Shown here: positions 10,832 to 25,800 of the stretch, in pieces
How positions within the stretch are numbered: position 1 is the first letter of the stretch
Layout: each line of letters starts with the position of its first letter
NCBI RefSeq assembly: GCF_037038585.1
Contig: NC_092520.1
Location: 191,684,604-191,748,603 of the forward strand
Length of the DNA stretch: 64,000 bases
Direction: 5' to 3'
Source: Patagioenas fasciata
Lineage: Eukaryota; Chordata; Aves; Columbiformes; Columbidae
Made by a program: the position numbers and the translations under genes
The notes under the pieces: generated by a model
The model's input: only the letters and a program-made list of their open reading frames with translations
Database searches by the model: none
Told to the model about the DNA's origin: nothing

Positions 10832-13800
10832 GTACGCTGCCGCGGCCCGGCCGCCCGCCGGCCAGGCGCAGGGCGGGGCGGAGCGGGGGGCGCTCAGGGC
10901 GGCGGCCCGCGGGAGGGGGGGTCGCCGCGGGCGGTGGGGCAGGGGCGGTGGCCCGGCGGGGCTGGAGGGGCCTGCCCGCCCCGAACCGGCCGCTCCGCGT
11001 CGCGTCCCCCGGCAACAAGTGCGGGATTCGCCTCCAGGGCCTGCGGCGGGGCCGCCTCCGGTCAGGAGGTCCGGCGGAGGGAGGGGGGCGGCGGGCGGGA
11101 GGCAGCTCTTGCATCTTCTGCAACCTCGAGAATTTGACGCTAGGCTCAGGTGGGTGTGAAATCGTTTTAAGAGGAAGAAGATGTCTCCTGTGTCTGACTG
11201 GAAAGCGTGCCCCTCTCAGAGCAGGGCACGGACTCTTGCCCATGATTCAGAGTTGGCTTTTCACGGCCAGTATATCTCAGAATAAGTCAGAATATATTGT
11301 GCATTGTCCAGTTCTCCTATCAGTTGTATCAATATTAATGCTTCTCACAATTCCTTGATAGCTCCCAGGATTCAAGTCTGATTGGCATTCCCTTCCCACG
11401 GTGACTGATGGTGGCCTTGCATCCCTGTTCCTCTGTAATATTGACACCTGCCATGATATTTTTCATTTTGCTATGCTGAAATATGTTCCTCATCTTTGTT
11501 TGCTGTGCCCTGCACCCTTCTGCATTTGGGTCCATCCAAGAGATTTACTTTCCATTGGAAAATGGAGACAAATACATATGTTAAATACGGTTTATACTGA
11601 CCATGAAACTTCTCAATGCATACCCTTTTCTGCAAGGTGATCACTGCTCTTAGATGTATTGCAGTGTCACCTGCTATGAGATATGGACTTCCAGATGTTC
11701 TTTGGTCCTTATACTGAAAAGTTACTGGATCAAGAATCAAAACCAGCCTGGGAGGTGTACAGCTAAAGCCAAAGAGACTAAGACAATGATGAATATGAAT
11801 ATGTGGTATTTGTTGTTTGCTTTCATATACAATTATGGATTAAGGCAAAAATAGGAGGTTAGTGCGAGTGAAGAAGTGGAGAGAAAAGGGAAAAGAAGAA
11901 TGAGGAAAGTACAGAAAGCAGTGAATGTATGCACTGGGGGACATCCACAATCAATAAACAGAACTGCTATTTTAGTTGGTTTGTTAGGTACCCTGGCAGT
12001 CTTGGTAACACAAGTCCAAGCTTTGCTTGTGCTTATTGGAAGTGTTCATCTCCCAAGGTGGGCTTTGCTGAGGAAGAGGGAAAAGGCACAACAAAGTATA
12101 TTGTCTTGAATGGATTTAATAAACGAAGCGAAGAAGAGCACAACAGTTCAAAGACCTCTAACACTGATGTGTGGTATTAGACTTTGTGTGCGTAAATGTT
12201 TGTTCACACATTTATACTACACCACCTGTGGAATGGCATCATATGTGTTTATTCCTCTTATCCTAGTATCTTTAATACCAGAGCACTGCTGTTACTGCAG
12301 GTTTAATTTTGCCAGCAAATTTGTAGCTTAAGAATATTCTATGAGGCGTTTCATGTTTTCTGACTTGCGGAATGTCACAGATTGCAGGTTTTGTAACTTT
12401 TGGATCTTCCCATCCAGAGATCACATGCCATGATAATCACTGTCGAAGGGTGGCTGAAGAATTTGGGAGTAAAGCGATGGATAATAGCATACTTTTGAGT
12501 ACAGTTGATATGGGGGTGGCAAATAGATTGGGAATTCTGTGTGTTTGTATGTATGTGGCTAGAGTGTGATGAGATTAAAATAAACATCACAAACTAGTGA
12601 CTCCTTAAAATGCAAACTGCAATGGATCACAAAAACAAATGGTAGGAAATTACCATTTTTTCCACTCTGCAATAGTATTCAGAGATCGTACCATGCTAAC
12701 ACTGAATAAACACCCTTTGAGACAGTATCCTCACTGAAGGGCTTGAGCCATATTTAGTCCTCTGTTTCCAGTGGAAACCTTGGATAATGTCATTGCCTTT
12801 TACTATGGATGTTCAATGATGTAATGAAGTAGAATCTGGCCCATGGTTGTTGATATGGTGGGGGTAATGGCAGTATTCATTGTCAGTTCAGTAGTCAGCA
12901 TCATTTAAAGAGAACATTGCAGACTTCTCAGCTTGTTTTTTTCATCTGTGTCAGGTTGTAATCTCTTTTTGACTGAGATATGATAGTAAACTTGTTTGCA
13001 TATCTTGAATATTCACAAAAACAGGCAATTGGTCATATAAAAAACTTCCTTAGCAAGAAGATGAAACAGACTTTTTACTTTATGATGCTTACAGCACCTG
13101 AAACAAAAGACAGTAATCAGAGTTTTTGGACTAATGTGGGCAAAAGACTCAGTATACTACTTTCTTTGCTTCATTGTGTGGGAAAATAACCTTAAACGTA
13201 ATCCTAGCTGATTCTGCTCAACCAGAACGGACAATTTTTTCAAGGAAGAGACTAAAGATGAATAAAGGGGACACTAATTCTTTCCATTCTGTCCCTAACA
13301 CCAGAACATTTATGATTTTTAAAATTTTTTATTTTTGTGTTCCAGCTTAGCATATTACACATGCTGTATAATTTGCTAACAAAAGTGGAATCCTGACTTT
13401 ATATGAGTTTATTTAAATAACAGCCTGGCTGGCTGGTCTTCCAAGCATTCTGATGCTCAGAGTTTCTGTGCTCGTATGTGTTATATGTCTGTCCTCCTCA
13501 GATAAATGTACTATATATTTTAACAAATTTGACCAGTACCTGCTACAGGAGATAGTTACTGATTGGCTTTGTTTCACTTTATCCAATTAAAAATCTGTGT
13601 CACTGTTGGGTACATGTATCTGTACAAAACTGTGGGTGCATTTGTCTTCATTGTTTTTCCCTTCTGCTTCTTGACAAATTGCTGAAGCAAGGAAAGAGGC
13701 GGGGGGGAAGAGACTTTCAGAAATGAAAGACGGGGAAGAGGTATAATACAGAATTTAACAAGAAGGTTCTTATAGGTAAGGTTGGACAAGTATTGTTTCT

Positions 13801-16800
13801 TGCCTGAAGCGTCTTAATTCTAAACCCCAAAATCATGTGAATAGATCAAGTAATTGCCAAAGCTTATGTAGCTTTTAAAGACCCAGATTAAAAATAGTTT
13901 CAGTTTGTGAACACAGACTGGAGGCTGCCTCAAACAGTGAGAAGTTGCAGAAAGCAGAGACCCGGGGTCGCTGGTGGCAAAGTGTGCACTGTGAGGCATG
14001 TAGCTGCTTCGGTGCACCCCGAAGCTCTGAACCTCCACTTCTCAGATGGGAGGGCCATGTTGGAGCATGGCTACTTCTCTCCTTATTCACATATCCATAT
14101 TTTATTTCCCTAGAAATACCACAGTGCTTGTGGGATGATGAGGTAGGTGAAAGGAATATGGACAGATGGATACGGAAGTGCAGTGGCAAATCCAGAAAGT
14201 GCTGCTCTCCTTCCTGGGTGACTAGAAAACCAGGACTACTGTGTATGTTTCAGACAGTATGAGCCTTCCTGTAGGCATGACTGTTAACTGTCTGCATTGC
14301 TTAACGCGCTTCTCATAGGAGACACAATACCATATTAATTATAAGTTTTGAAAAGGAAGAATGAATAATGAATAATCCAGTTAGAGCTGATTTCACCTTT
14401 CTCCTCAAAAGCTGTCTGCTGTAGTGGATAGATTTATGTAAGGTTCACATGGGCAGGATGACAAATGCCTGTCTTGTAGAAGTATTTTTCTGAACTGGGG
14501 GAGGAGGCAGAAATTTGCTTTTATGTTTTGAGTTTATGGTGTACTGAGTTAGTACCTTGTATTTTTCCATCTTAATGGCATTCTCTTAACTTCCAAAAGG
14601 GGACGCCTCTGCTGTCACCTGCTCAGAAGGCAAAAGTCTGTGTGTAGTACTCTCTAAGTACTACATGAGTACTCTTTCACCATTTATTACATTTTGAGTT
14701 AAACCACTGGCAATGGTGGTGAGAAACTACAGGGACAAATCCTGGTGTGGTCAGTTTTATCATATTGGGGGTTGGACTAGATGACCTTTTAAGTCTCCTT
14801 CCAACCCTAACCATTCTATGGTTCCATATTTTCACCGTGCTGCTTTCTGGTTTGCTCGAGGATCAGATGAGGAATTATTTGAAGTCTCATGGTTTCTGGG
14901 GTGATCTTTGTCACTGGGGAGAATAAAAGATCATTTAAAGGGCCTGAAATGAGCAGTATTCCTGGGCATGACAATGCATTAATTGAGGTGCTGGCCAGTG
15001 CTTTTGTAGAAAATTAATGTGATATTTTACTGTGTTGTAAAATAAAAACTTTAGATTGCAAACGAGAAACTTCTTTGTTATTGATCAACTATTTTCTAAT
15101 AAATACAATTTTTTTCTTTTCTTGTGTGTTCTAGTCAGGGCAGTTCACAGAAGATATGATTCCTACAGTAGGCTTCAATATGAGAAAAATAACAAAAGGA
15201 AACGTTACCATAAAGGTAGGTCTGCATGTTTGAATTAATACAAAGTGAATAAATAATAGACAAAGTGATTTCAGCTTGTAATGTGAGAGCGTAGGAAATT
15301 CCTTTTACAATTATAGGATCATTTATCTGTTTTTCTAGCTCAAAAATAACTATTTTAAAAGCATATAGTCATATATTTCTTTGTTACATTAATTTGTTTG
15401 ATTTCATGCTATTCATGCCAGATAGAAGCTTTGCTGCACTCTTTCAGATTAAAAAGATCATAAATTCTGAGATACTAAGGGAGCTGTGTTGACTCCCGAA
15501 GGTGCCTCCCTCTTCTCTTCTCTCTCTCTCTCTCTCCTCCTCACAACTGTAAGTGAAATCTGAAGCAACTTCATTCCTGATTTACCAGTGGAGAGTGCAG
15601 TTTATCTCACATAATGTCTGTTTTGTGGAAATAGAACATCTAATGTAAGTCAGTTGTCAGGGAACCATCTCTTAGGCTTATAGAGTACTGTAGAGATTAT
15701 TGTAGTTTGGTTGTGATTCATGCCATAGGCTTTAAAATAGAGATAAATCGCCCTGATAGCATTAAGGTGCTCTGTGTTATTTGATTAGAAAGAGAGCCTT
15801 GTTAATAAGTCTAGATAAAATTCATAACTTCTATCTAAAATTAGGTGAAGAAAATGCAGGCTTTTGCCTTTGCCTTGACTTTTCCCTCCTTTTCCTTCAT
15901 TTCCTCTCCTTTCTCCCTCAGTTCTAAAGATTCTTTTGCCTCTGATTTGGTATGACTCCTAAATCTAGGGAGGATTTTCTGAAACAACCTATAATGTGAA
16001 TATAAGCAGTTGCTAACTGTCTAACCACTCTCGCTAAACAGTGAACAGGTAAAGGTTGGTAAAAGGGATAATTTACTTACGTTGATTGGGAGATGTTGAA
16101 GCTGAACTAAATAACCCTAAACCTAAGATGACCATAGGGATATAGATACTGTGACTGCGTGTCTGTTTCTGGTCTTAATATCTTGCTATACTTCTTCGAA
16201 AGTTCATATGAGGTAGGGCCTTGGACTGTACATTTCACTTGTGTAACTACTTCTGTGTTACAATCTTGCAAAATAATCAGTAGGTTCTTGTAAAACTGTT
16301 TGTATGTTAGGGTGCTTGGTAAGCCAGTCTTTTTGAAATGGAAAGTCTAATGTTACCTATTTCCTCTCATCACCTCAACTTTCCTTCCCACATACCCTCT
16401 TGAAATTCGTGTCAGGTTTGGCTGAAATAAAACCTCTTAACATTACCCATGATTTGGTCTGATTTTAATTTCCCAGGAAATTTTGGCAGATTGCCAAAAA
16501 TATGATGAGTATCTTAAAACTAGGTCCACACTAAGGACAGTAAGACTTAAAAGGAAAATAGAGTAAAATGTAAGATGGAGTAAAACTAAACTGAAGAAGA
16601 TTCATTATTGCCATGGTAACCTCAACTTTGTGACTTTGTGCTTTATCATTATGATAAGTATGTTATCAGAGCCGACTTTGGGAAAGAATCTGCCCTTACT
16701 CTTGTCACAGAGCAGGTGTGCAAGAAGACAAAGTAGCACCATATAAGCGTTTTTCATTGACACATTTCCTGAAAGGAAAATGATTGATAGCCTAAACTTT

Positions 16801-19800
16801 TTTTTCAGTGTAGATCATGTGTGTAGTGAGTTTAAAAAAACCCAAACTGTCACATGATGAGCAGTGTGATACTCAATGCAACATGGCCAAGTCTTCTTTT
16901 AAGTAAAAATTGTGTCCTCCCGGGATACAGAAATTTCAATAGAGGATTTTTTCAGTAAGGAATGCCTTTCTGTAGCCTTGAACAACCAGATTTTGTGTGG
17001 TAGTAGGGGAAATTGTCCAATTTAATGTTTTAATAAATACAAATTATTATACCTTTATTATGTTTTAAATTAAAATATATTGTAGCAAGAAAAGCACTTA
17101 CTGCAAGAGTTACAGGGCACCCTCCTTCTGCACACACAATGGAAGAAGAAATTTTGTCTTGATTTCTTTCTTTTTATGAATTCTTCTGGGATGAGATGCA
17201 AGCTGATTGAACCACTAACACCTACAAATGTGAGTGTGCAGTGGCTCTCATTTTACGTTTTATTGCCAAAGATCAAAATTTTCAGCATTGTTTTCATGGG
17301 ATTCGCTACTAGTAGCTTGTCTACTGGAATAGGTAGTCAAGATTAGCATTACTTTACATAGTGGGTAACTCTCTCAAAACAGAGGAATTTGTATGGCAAT
17401 ATGAGTAAGCCTGTGTCAGTTGGATTTTATCTGGGAAAAAATGTAGGTGACCAGAATCAAAAGCCTCTCAGATCTTGCAGCCAGCCCTCTATGCTCAGTT
17501 TCTTTTGGAGACGCAGGGATCAGAAAAAGTAAAACGTAACTGAACTGGTCTTTCAGGAGACAGAAGTAGCGTACGAGGTGCACATTCTGCTGAGTAATAG
17601 TTATGCAGCTTTTTCTTGTAGATGAAGGCTGTTATTTCATGATGCTTTCTGTTAGTTCTTATGAACACTGTGTTTGAAACTGGCAAAAAGCCCACAGTAT
17701 TTCATTGACAATGAGATTTAACTTCTGGTCTTGGCCCTTCTTCACCTCTGTTGTCATTATATACAAGATCACCCAAACTGTCCCTCATCTCTGCTGGTCC
17801 ATTTCTCTGTGGCCAGTTCTGCTCATGGTAGTGCATTCTCCACATGTAAGGTAAGGTTGGTAAGGACAAGTTTCAATTTACAGGAGCATCTACTTTAGTT
17901 GCAGTAGGACAGTATTCATGCTGCAAAACAACGAAGTATTCTGGTCGGCAGGGAGCTGTTTCCTCTCTTTCCTTGCAATGGACTTTACCTCCCACTCTCC
18001 TCATACCTCTTAACCTCTCTTAATCAAATGTGTTCTTCTCTTCCACTGCCTGGTTTCTTTGTGCCTCGTTCCTTTGCATATGCACATGCACTCAAAGGCC
18101 AAACCCTAAACCACTCATTCCTCAAAATAGCTCTCCTGTCTCTTGAAGACAAAGCAACCAACGTCCTCACTTAGTCCAGGACTGATTTTGTCAGTGAAAA
18201 AGAAGTTCTAGTCATGAGTCTGTCTGTTGAATGTGTCTCAACAACCATTCACGTGTTGCTGAGCAAAGAGCTGAGTTCTGCTATGTAAAGAACATACTTG
18301 GGCCTAATGGTAGCTTGGTACATTCCTGTTTATCTTCTCCCCAAAGAGTGCCTTTTTAACCAAAATCAGAACTTCTGAATATTTTTTTCATTTGGGGTCC
18401 AAATTCTGATTTTCAAACAGAAACTTTTTGGTAAAGGGAAATAAAACCAACCCTTCTTTGAAAAAAAACACCTCAGAAATAACCTTTTAAATACACTCAC
18501 TTTCCTGCCCATGGTAGCACTTCTAAACCTCAGTATGATGTTCCTCATGCTAGGGGCAAACTGGACTTACCTTTTGGGAAACCTAAGAGGCAGTCAGTCC
18601 AACCTAGTGTGGGTGGCAGAGATAAAAGGTCAGCTTTTACAATCAGCTTAAGTAAATCATAATGTGAAGTTTTATGTTCTACTTTAAACCTGGCTGTGCA
18701 CCATTGCACCCCTTTTCCATCAGCACCAGTCATCACATGCAAAGCAGAAGTCAGATCAGTTAGCTGATCTAGATGAAAGCAACCTCTGAAAAAAACCAAC
18801 CAAACCAAACCTGCCCCCAGGCGAGTTCCTCCCCAGTCAGATTACCTAAGCAGTGTGCTCCGCGAACAGCAGCGTGATTGTTGATGCCACTGCAGTGTGG
18901 GAAAGCAGGATACAGAAACAGGCAAAATGATGCATTTTGGGGGCAGCCTGAATAGGTTGACTTAGATAGCTGCAAAACACCATATTGAGAGCACAGATTC
19001 TGAACAGGAGGATAGCAGTCTCTCCTTTTGGTGAGGAAAAATGAAGTTTTTTTTCATCCTTCCACTGTGGTAGATACAAATTTCTAAGTGCAACTAGTGC
19101 AGCCTTTTGCTAGAGAGCTGCCGGAATGGTGTGTTCAGTATGCACACATAGATTGATTGTGGATTCAGATGGATCAGCGACAGTTTTTCAAAAAATAAAT
19201 GTTTAATGCTATATCATTAGGATTTACGAATGTTGGATGGTAGTTTCTAGTCCTTATGATTAATTCATGATTCATATTAGTTATGAAAGCAAAATTATAG
19301 ATAAGTCAATGGGAACTTATATCAGAAGAACAGTCTGATGTGCTAATTGTATAGATTTTCTTTCCCAAGATTCTCCTTTATTATGCACAAGTCAACGTGC
19401 ACACTAGCTATGACAGCAAATCAAATAGTGTATTTACAACAGGAACATCAGAGGTACTGACTTACAAGTGCAAATGCACCCTAAGGCTATCCCACGTCTT
19501 CCTGAGATATTACACATCGATTGCAGATGTGTAGGAGAATGGGACCTGCAGCAAAATGATGATTAACATTGTGATACGAAGCAGCAAATGCAGACTCACA
19601 AGGAAAAGCTGTTTGTTTCAGTTTAAGTGGTCAAACTGCCTTAAGTTTTCACTTATTCGAAGAGGTATTTTTCTTTGCACTGTTTTTTTCAGGTATACAG
19701 GCGTTGTCTTCTTGCCTGAGCCTTCCGTCCTCTTTCGTAAGATTACCCTTGTACTGAGGAGAACCTTTCACGTGAGCTTTATCAGTGCTTCCCAATTCAT

Positions 19801-22800
19801 CCAACCGAGGATTCTATTTTCATTAGAATCATAGAATCCTAGAATGGTTTGGGTTGGAAGAGACCTTAAAGATCATCTAGTTCCAACCCCCCTGTCATGG
19901 TCAGGGATACCTTACACTAGACAAGGTTGCTAAAACCCCATCTAACTTGGCTTTGAACACTTCCAGAGATGGGGCATTCACAGCGTCTCTGGGCAACCTC
20001 TTCTGGTGCCTTATCACCCTCATGGTGAAGAATTTCTTCCTTATATCTAATTTAAATCTGCCCTCTTTCAGTTTAAAGCCATTACCTCTTTTTCTGTTGC
20101 CACATAACCTGGTAAAAAGTGCTTCTCCACCTTTCTTTTAGGTCTCCTTTAGGTACTGGAAGACTGCTGTAAGGTCTCCCTGGAGCCTTCTTATCTCCAG
20201 GCTAAACAACCCCAACTCTCTCAGCATCTCTTCGTAGCAGAGGTGCTCCAAGTCTCCTCTGGACTCACTCCAACAGGTCCATGTCCTTATTATGTTGGGA
20301 GCCCCCAGAGCTAGATGCAGTACTGCAGATGAGGTCTTGTGAGAGTGGAGGGGGACAATCACTTCCCTCAACCAGCTGGTCACACTTATTTTGATGCAGC
20401 CCAGGGTACAGTTGGCTTTCTGGACTACAAGCACACATTGCCAGCTTGTGTTGAGCTTCTCATCAATCAACACCCCCAAGTCCTTCTCCTCAGGGCTGTT
20501 CTCAGCCATTCTCCGCCCAGCGTGTATTTGTGTTTGTGACTGCCGTACTCCAGGTACAGGACGTTGTCTTGGACTTGTTGAACTTCATGAGGTTTGCATG
20601 GTCCCACCTCTCGAGCCTGTCAAGGTCCCATCTGGATGGCATCACTTCCCTCCAGTGTGTCGACTGCACCACACAGCTAGGTGTATTAGGCAAACTTGCT
20701 GAAGGTGCACTCGGTCCCACTGTCCATGTCACTAAGAAAGATGTTAAACAGCGCTGGTCCCAATACCAACCCCTAAGGAACTGCCACTGGTCACTGGTCT
20801 CCACTTGGACATCGAGCCATAGACTGCAGTTGTTTGAGTGTGACCATCCAGCCACTTCCCTTTCTGTTCATTCCTAAATGTCAGTTTCATACAGTTTTCA
20901 TCACATCTACCTTGATATACCACTGATCGAAGGAGTCCACAAATGCCACAGTCAATAAAAAGTTACTGCATTCTACCATAGTTCATAAATAATCCATGGG
21001 AATAGGAATTTCTTTTCAATTCCTTAGTTTTCTGTCTTTTTCATAGAAAAAATAAGGCTGTGATTTAAAGTTTATGTAGAGAAAGCATAAGGATAGCTAG
21101 AGTCCTGTACTGATGCTGCTACAGAATTGTCAGATGTGGAAAAAGATGGGAAAGCTGTTGATGGTTCATTCAACAAGAGAAACAAAAGTCATACACAAGT
21201 GGAGTCTTCAAAACAAAGTATTTTTTGAGCCAGGATAGTTAAAAGTAGATGAAGGAAGTGACTAATAAGTTTGTACTGGAATAGTCTGCACAGATGATAT
21301 TGCAAGATCAAATTGATGCAGGGAGGAGGTGTGTGATTTTCTGTGAAATTGTGCCTTTTTTCACACTTTGATTGCGAAAGTCATGTTAGATATAGTTGTT
21401 ATAATAGAGTTGTTAAGAATAAGGGGATAATGCTGGCATTATTAATACATTTGTTAGTTTCAAAAATGAGACTTGGTTTGGAAGCCAGTCTGCACAGGAA
21501 AATTATTTATCTTAACCAGTCTCCATGATCTCTGCTACAACAGCATACAGTGAAAGTAAGAGGTGTAGGCGAACATGGCTTTTAGGTATAGAAGCTTATT
21601 TCCTTAAAAGCCTGTCAAGATGAAGTACTTGTACATCACTGTTCCCCTGTCTAGGTAACCTGTTAAAATCTTACAGCCTTGTTGCTAGATAAAGTTTCCA
21701 AAATAATGTTACTGTGAGAAGAATGACATCATTTGTTGGTAAATTGATGACTGAGGGATGGTGAGGGGTATACCACTTGCTGGAATGCTTTGATGATCTA
21801 TTTGCAGCCTAGTTAAGAAGGATTCAGAGTGAAATTTTCTTTAACCTGTTTATCCCAACAAAACAGGTTACCTTTCTCATAGGAACATTATAATATCAAA
21901 CTGTCAACTATTATTGAAATTCCTGGGTAAAGTGCTATTTTACTAAACCCGTTAAGTCCTTCAAACGTGGTAAGCAGATAGGTCTTGCATCTGACCTTTT
22001 TCAGAGGTCTCGGGGGACACTGCAAGACAGAATCAGTTAAACTTAACTCTGAGTCTGAGAAACTATCTGGGTCAAGAAGTCATCAAATGAAAAAAAGGCA
22101 TTCCAGAAGGGTAAGACTGATCACCCTGGAAGAGAGTTGCAGCACCAAGTAGTAGGTGAAACTAATCCTTTATGTGTTTTTTGCCATATTTTGGGGTAGT
22201 CCACAGTGAAAGATGTACTGCCCCAGTGCAGTGTCACTACCTGGTTTCTTGACTACGGCTCTATCTTTAGATTCCATACAGTTTCTAGAAGGCAACAAGA
22301 GCTAAGGAGCTCATGATGTTCTTTCTTCGATTATGGCAGTCATTTCCAGAAGCCAGCAGATATGTTCTCATATTTAGTCTCTAATCCTAGAGTATAGAAA
22401 TATGGTCACTGGCACGCCTCTTGTGTGTGAGTATTTATCTGAACCATACTGAAAGAAAAATGCTGATTTATACAAGCCACAACATTTCATAGGAAGACGC
22501 CAATTTCCTATAGTTTTTAATTGAGGTTGAGCGTGATCAGAAATGGAAAGATGTCAGCTTTAATCATGAGTTGTCAGATTTTGTCTTGTCAATGTATTTA
22601 ATAAAACTTGACACCTATGATTTCTAAAAGAAGAGGAGACAAAGAGGTGTTGCCAGGCAATATTTGAAATCTAAGCAGGAAGCTTTATGGATTTTGAGGT
22701 TGTGGTTGAGGTATTAAATTACAGGATGATTTCCAGCATCAAAATACTTAATGTATTGCAATTGAGGGATCTGTTATAACTTTTTTGATGAAATTCATAA

Positions 22801-25800
22801 CAAAACTGATGGGTAGCACTATTTTTCTGATAAAAAAACCTATGACTTGAATTAATTTTGGGGTTTTAATTCCCAGCAAGTTTTGTCATTTGCTGAGTGA
22901 TTTGGTTTTGATGGGATTTCTCTATTTTTGGATTTCCTTAGTATTAGTAATCTTTTTGCTTTGCTGAGGTTTACTGTTTAACAAGCTAGACAGTAGCATA
23001 ACAAAATTCTTTAAACAAACCAAATTTCAAGAGCCTCAGAAGACATGTGTCACAAACATTTTAAATGCTTGTGAAGCTCCAACTAATTAACTTTTGAATC
23101 TTACAGTGATGATCTTAGAATAGTCTTGGGTATAAAGAAGATGTAGAGCAATACGAGATGTGCATACACACAGGCAATGCAACAGCCTCATTTGCTGTGG
23201 TCTTGCACTTTGTTTTCTTAAAATAGCACCACCAGGCAGCAACAGGGCTGTGGCCACCCCGGCTGTCATCGCTAGAGGCCAGTGTCCGGTCACAGAGCAG
23301 CTGTCTGGGACAGCACAGGCCGGTCTGCTGGAGTGGGGAACCGAGTTCCTTGCTACTCACTGTTTGCTCTGATGTGGCAGAGAGGGAGGAGGAGGAGGAG
23401 TATCCTGGCTGTGTGCATTCTTCCAGCTCCCTTTGTTGCAGCACTCCTCCCTCTGGATAGTAGTGTTTCCAAGTCTCCAAACATCCTCATAGAAATAGAG
23501 TCCTCTTGCTTTGTAATGCTTCATCCTGGTGTTCAGCAACAACTAAGAAACATCTTACCTGTCTTGTCACTGTCTCATGTGTCACACAGTGGTACAAGGC
23601 TCTGTGTGTACTGCCTTGATCCAGCAGTGGTTCAGCAAGTACTGGCTATTCCGTATGGCTTGGATCACTCTGGAATGGCTGTACTGTATCTGGGCTGATT
23701 TCAAGTCAAAGTGATGATTTCTATAAAGAAGAATTTTTTGTGGGGTGTCTCGATCATTTATGAGAGTTCTGCAGAAGGAAATGCTGCACTACTGGATTCC
23801 AAAGGGCTGTGAATATTGTGTCCAGTTCTGGGCCCCTCAGTTCAAGAAGCACAGGGAACTGCTGGAGAGAGTCCAGCACAGGGCAACAAAGATGATTAAG
23901 GGAGTGGAGCATCTCCCTATGAGGAAAGGCTGGGGGAGCTGGGTCTCTTTAGTTTGGAGGAGACTGAGGGGTGACCTCATTAATGTTTATAAATATGTGA
24001 AGGGTGAGTGTCACGAGGATGGAGCCAGGCTCTTCTTGGTGACAACCAATGATAAGACAAGGGGTAATGGGTTCAAACTGGAACACAAGAGGTTCTACTT
24101 AAAATTGAGAAGAAACTTCTTCTCAGTGAGGGTAACAGAACACTGGAACAGGCTGCCCAGGGGGGTTGTGGAGACATTAAAAACCCACCTGGACACATTC
24201 CTGTGTAATCTCATCTAGGTGTTCCTACTCTGGCAGGGGGATTGGAGTAGATGATCTTTTGAGGTCCCTTCCAATCCCTAACATTCTGTGATTCTGTGGT
24301 CCACAGCAAGAAATCCAGTTCTAGTGATCTGCCCTCAGGATTGTTTTGTGTCTTCATTAGTGACATGAATGATGGGACAGAGTGCACCCTCAACAAGTCC
24401 CAAAAATATAAAACTGAGAGGAGTGGCTGACAGAGGAGAGGGTTTCACTGCCATTCAGAGGGACCTTGATGAGCTGGAGAAATAGATTGCCAGGACCCTT
24501 ATGAAGTTAAAGAAAGGGAAGGACAAAGCCCTGCACTTGAGAAGCTTCACCCCAGACATCACTACAGGCTGACTGGCTGGAAAGCAGCTTTGCAGAAAGG
24601 GACCTGGGAGTCCTGGTGAACACCAGGTTGACCACTGATGACATTTAAAGGCCTCTTCCAACCCAAAGTATTCTGCAATTGGTGAGCAGTGTATCTTTGC
24701 AGCAGAAATCAGCAGCATCCTGGACTGCATTAGAAAGAGTTTTGGCAGCAGGTCAAGGGAGGTGATTTCTCCCTTTTACTCAGGGCCATGCCTGGAATAC
24801 TGTGTCCGGTTCTGGGCTCACCAGTACAAGAGGGTTGTGGAGCTACTGGAGAGAGTTCAGAGAAGGACCATGAAAATGATAAAGGGACTGGAGCATTTAT
24901 CATATGAGGAGATGCTGAGATATCTGAGACTGTTCAGCTAGAGAAGAGAAGGCTCAGGGAGATCTCATCAGTGTAGCCAGAAGATGTAACCAAACTTTTC
25001 TCAGTGGTGCCCATCCTTGAAGCAGTCTGCTCTAGGTGACCCTGCTTTGACCAGGATGAGTTGGACTGTACAATGTCCAAAGGCCCCTGCTAGCCTCAGT
25101 GGTTCTGTGAAAAAGAATTAAATGAAGGTTGGAGAGTGTCTCAGAGAATAAGTATGGAACATACTTGTAAGTAGTCAATGATCAACTAAGAAGGAAAAGT
25201 ACAAAAGCAGTTTCCCATCTGACAGTTTGGGAAGAGAAGTGTTGGAGACTGTATGTGTGCTGGGAGTTGTGCGCTGCAGATTGTGAAGCAGGATCCTGTG
25301 TTAGCTAGGAACATCTACAGTGATCTGGACAAACATGTGGGGCCAGAAGCCAGTGTCCAGAGTCAGGACAGGCAGTGCTGAATGTCTCAGTGATCATTCC
25401 GAGTAACTGTTAGGACTCCTGAAAATGAGGACCAAGAGTTGATCTCAAGGAATCATTTAAACCAAACTTGTGCTCTGAGGTGAGTCAGGTATTTACCCAA
25501 GTATCTTAGGTAATTGCTTCTTAAAATTTGTTCTTCCATTAAGAAGGTTCTACAGTATCCCTTGTTTTGTACAATGTTCTTTCACTCTAGGTGTTAGAAA
25601 GCTTTTTTCCTAATATCTAACATCATCACAAAATGAGCTGCTTTTTTCTTCTCTTTTGTATTTGGCAGCCATTTCCTGGGAAACGTTATGGTTTTTGCTC
25701 CCCTCTCCCGTCTTGGTAGTTCATATTTTCAAAATCTCTTCTCATTCCTTTTTTTCTCACCTGGACTTTTTCAAATTTGTGTTAGTTCTACAGACTGGTG

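Larger units (their letters stand above)
10120..11110. promoter_or_regulatory. CpG island promoter of the ARL8-like gene
   Basis: A sharply bounded block, very rich in G+C and CpG, in an otherwise AT-rich window. It covers the upstream region, exon 1 and the first roughly 280 bases of intron 1. It contains several GC-box-like CCCCGCCC/CCGCCC runs (for example near 10296 and 10458), an AP-1 consensus TGACTCA at 10408-10414 and a TCACGTGA E-box at 10539-10546. I see no TATA box near exon 1, which fits a broadly expressed CpG-island promoter. The transcription start is not determinable by eye; it probably lies in the roughly 150 bases before 10643. A divergent transcript on the other strand is possible but unsupported. 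Confidence 0.8.

Noticed and set aside
10090..11358. Several long overlapping open frames on both strands (up to 282 codons), rich in Pro, Arg, Ala and Gly
   Set aside because: They lie in the CpG island, where GC-rich sequence lacks stop codons. They are out of frame with or antisense to ARL8-like exon 1, and their composition is that of CpG-island noise.
23745..24218. 157-codon + strand frame as a host gene
   Set aside because: It matches the CR1 reverse transcriptase C-terminus and runs into the CR1 3' end, so it is a retrotransposon fossil.
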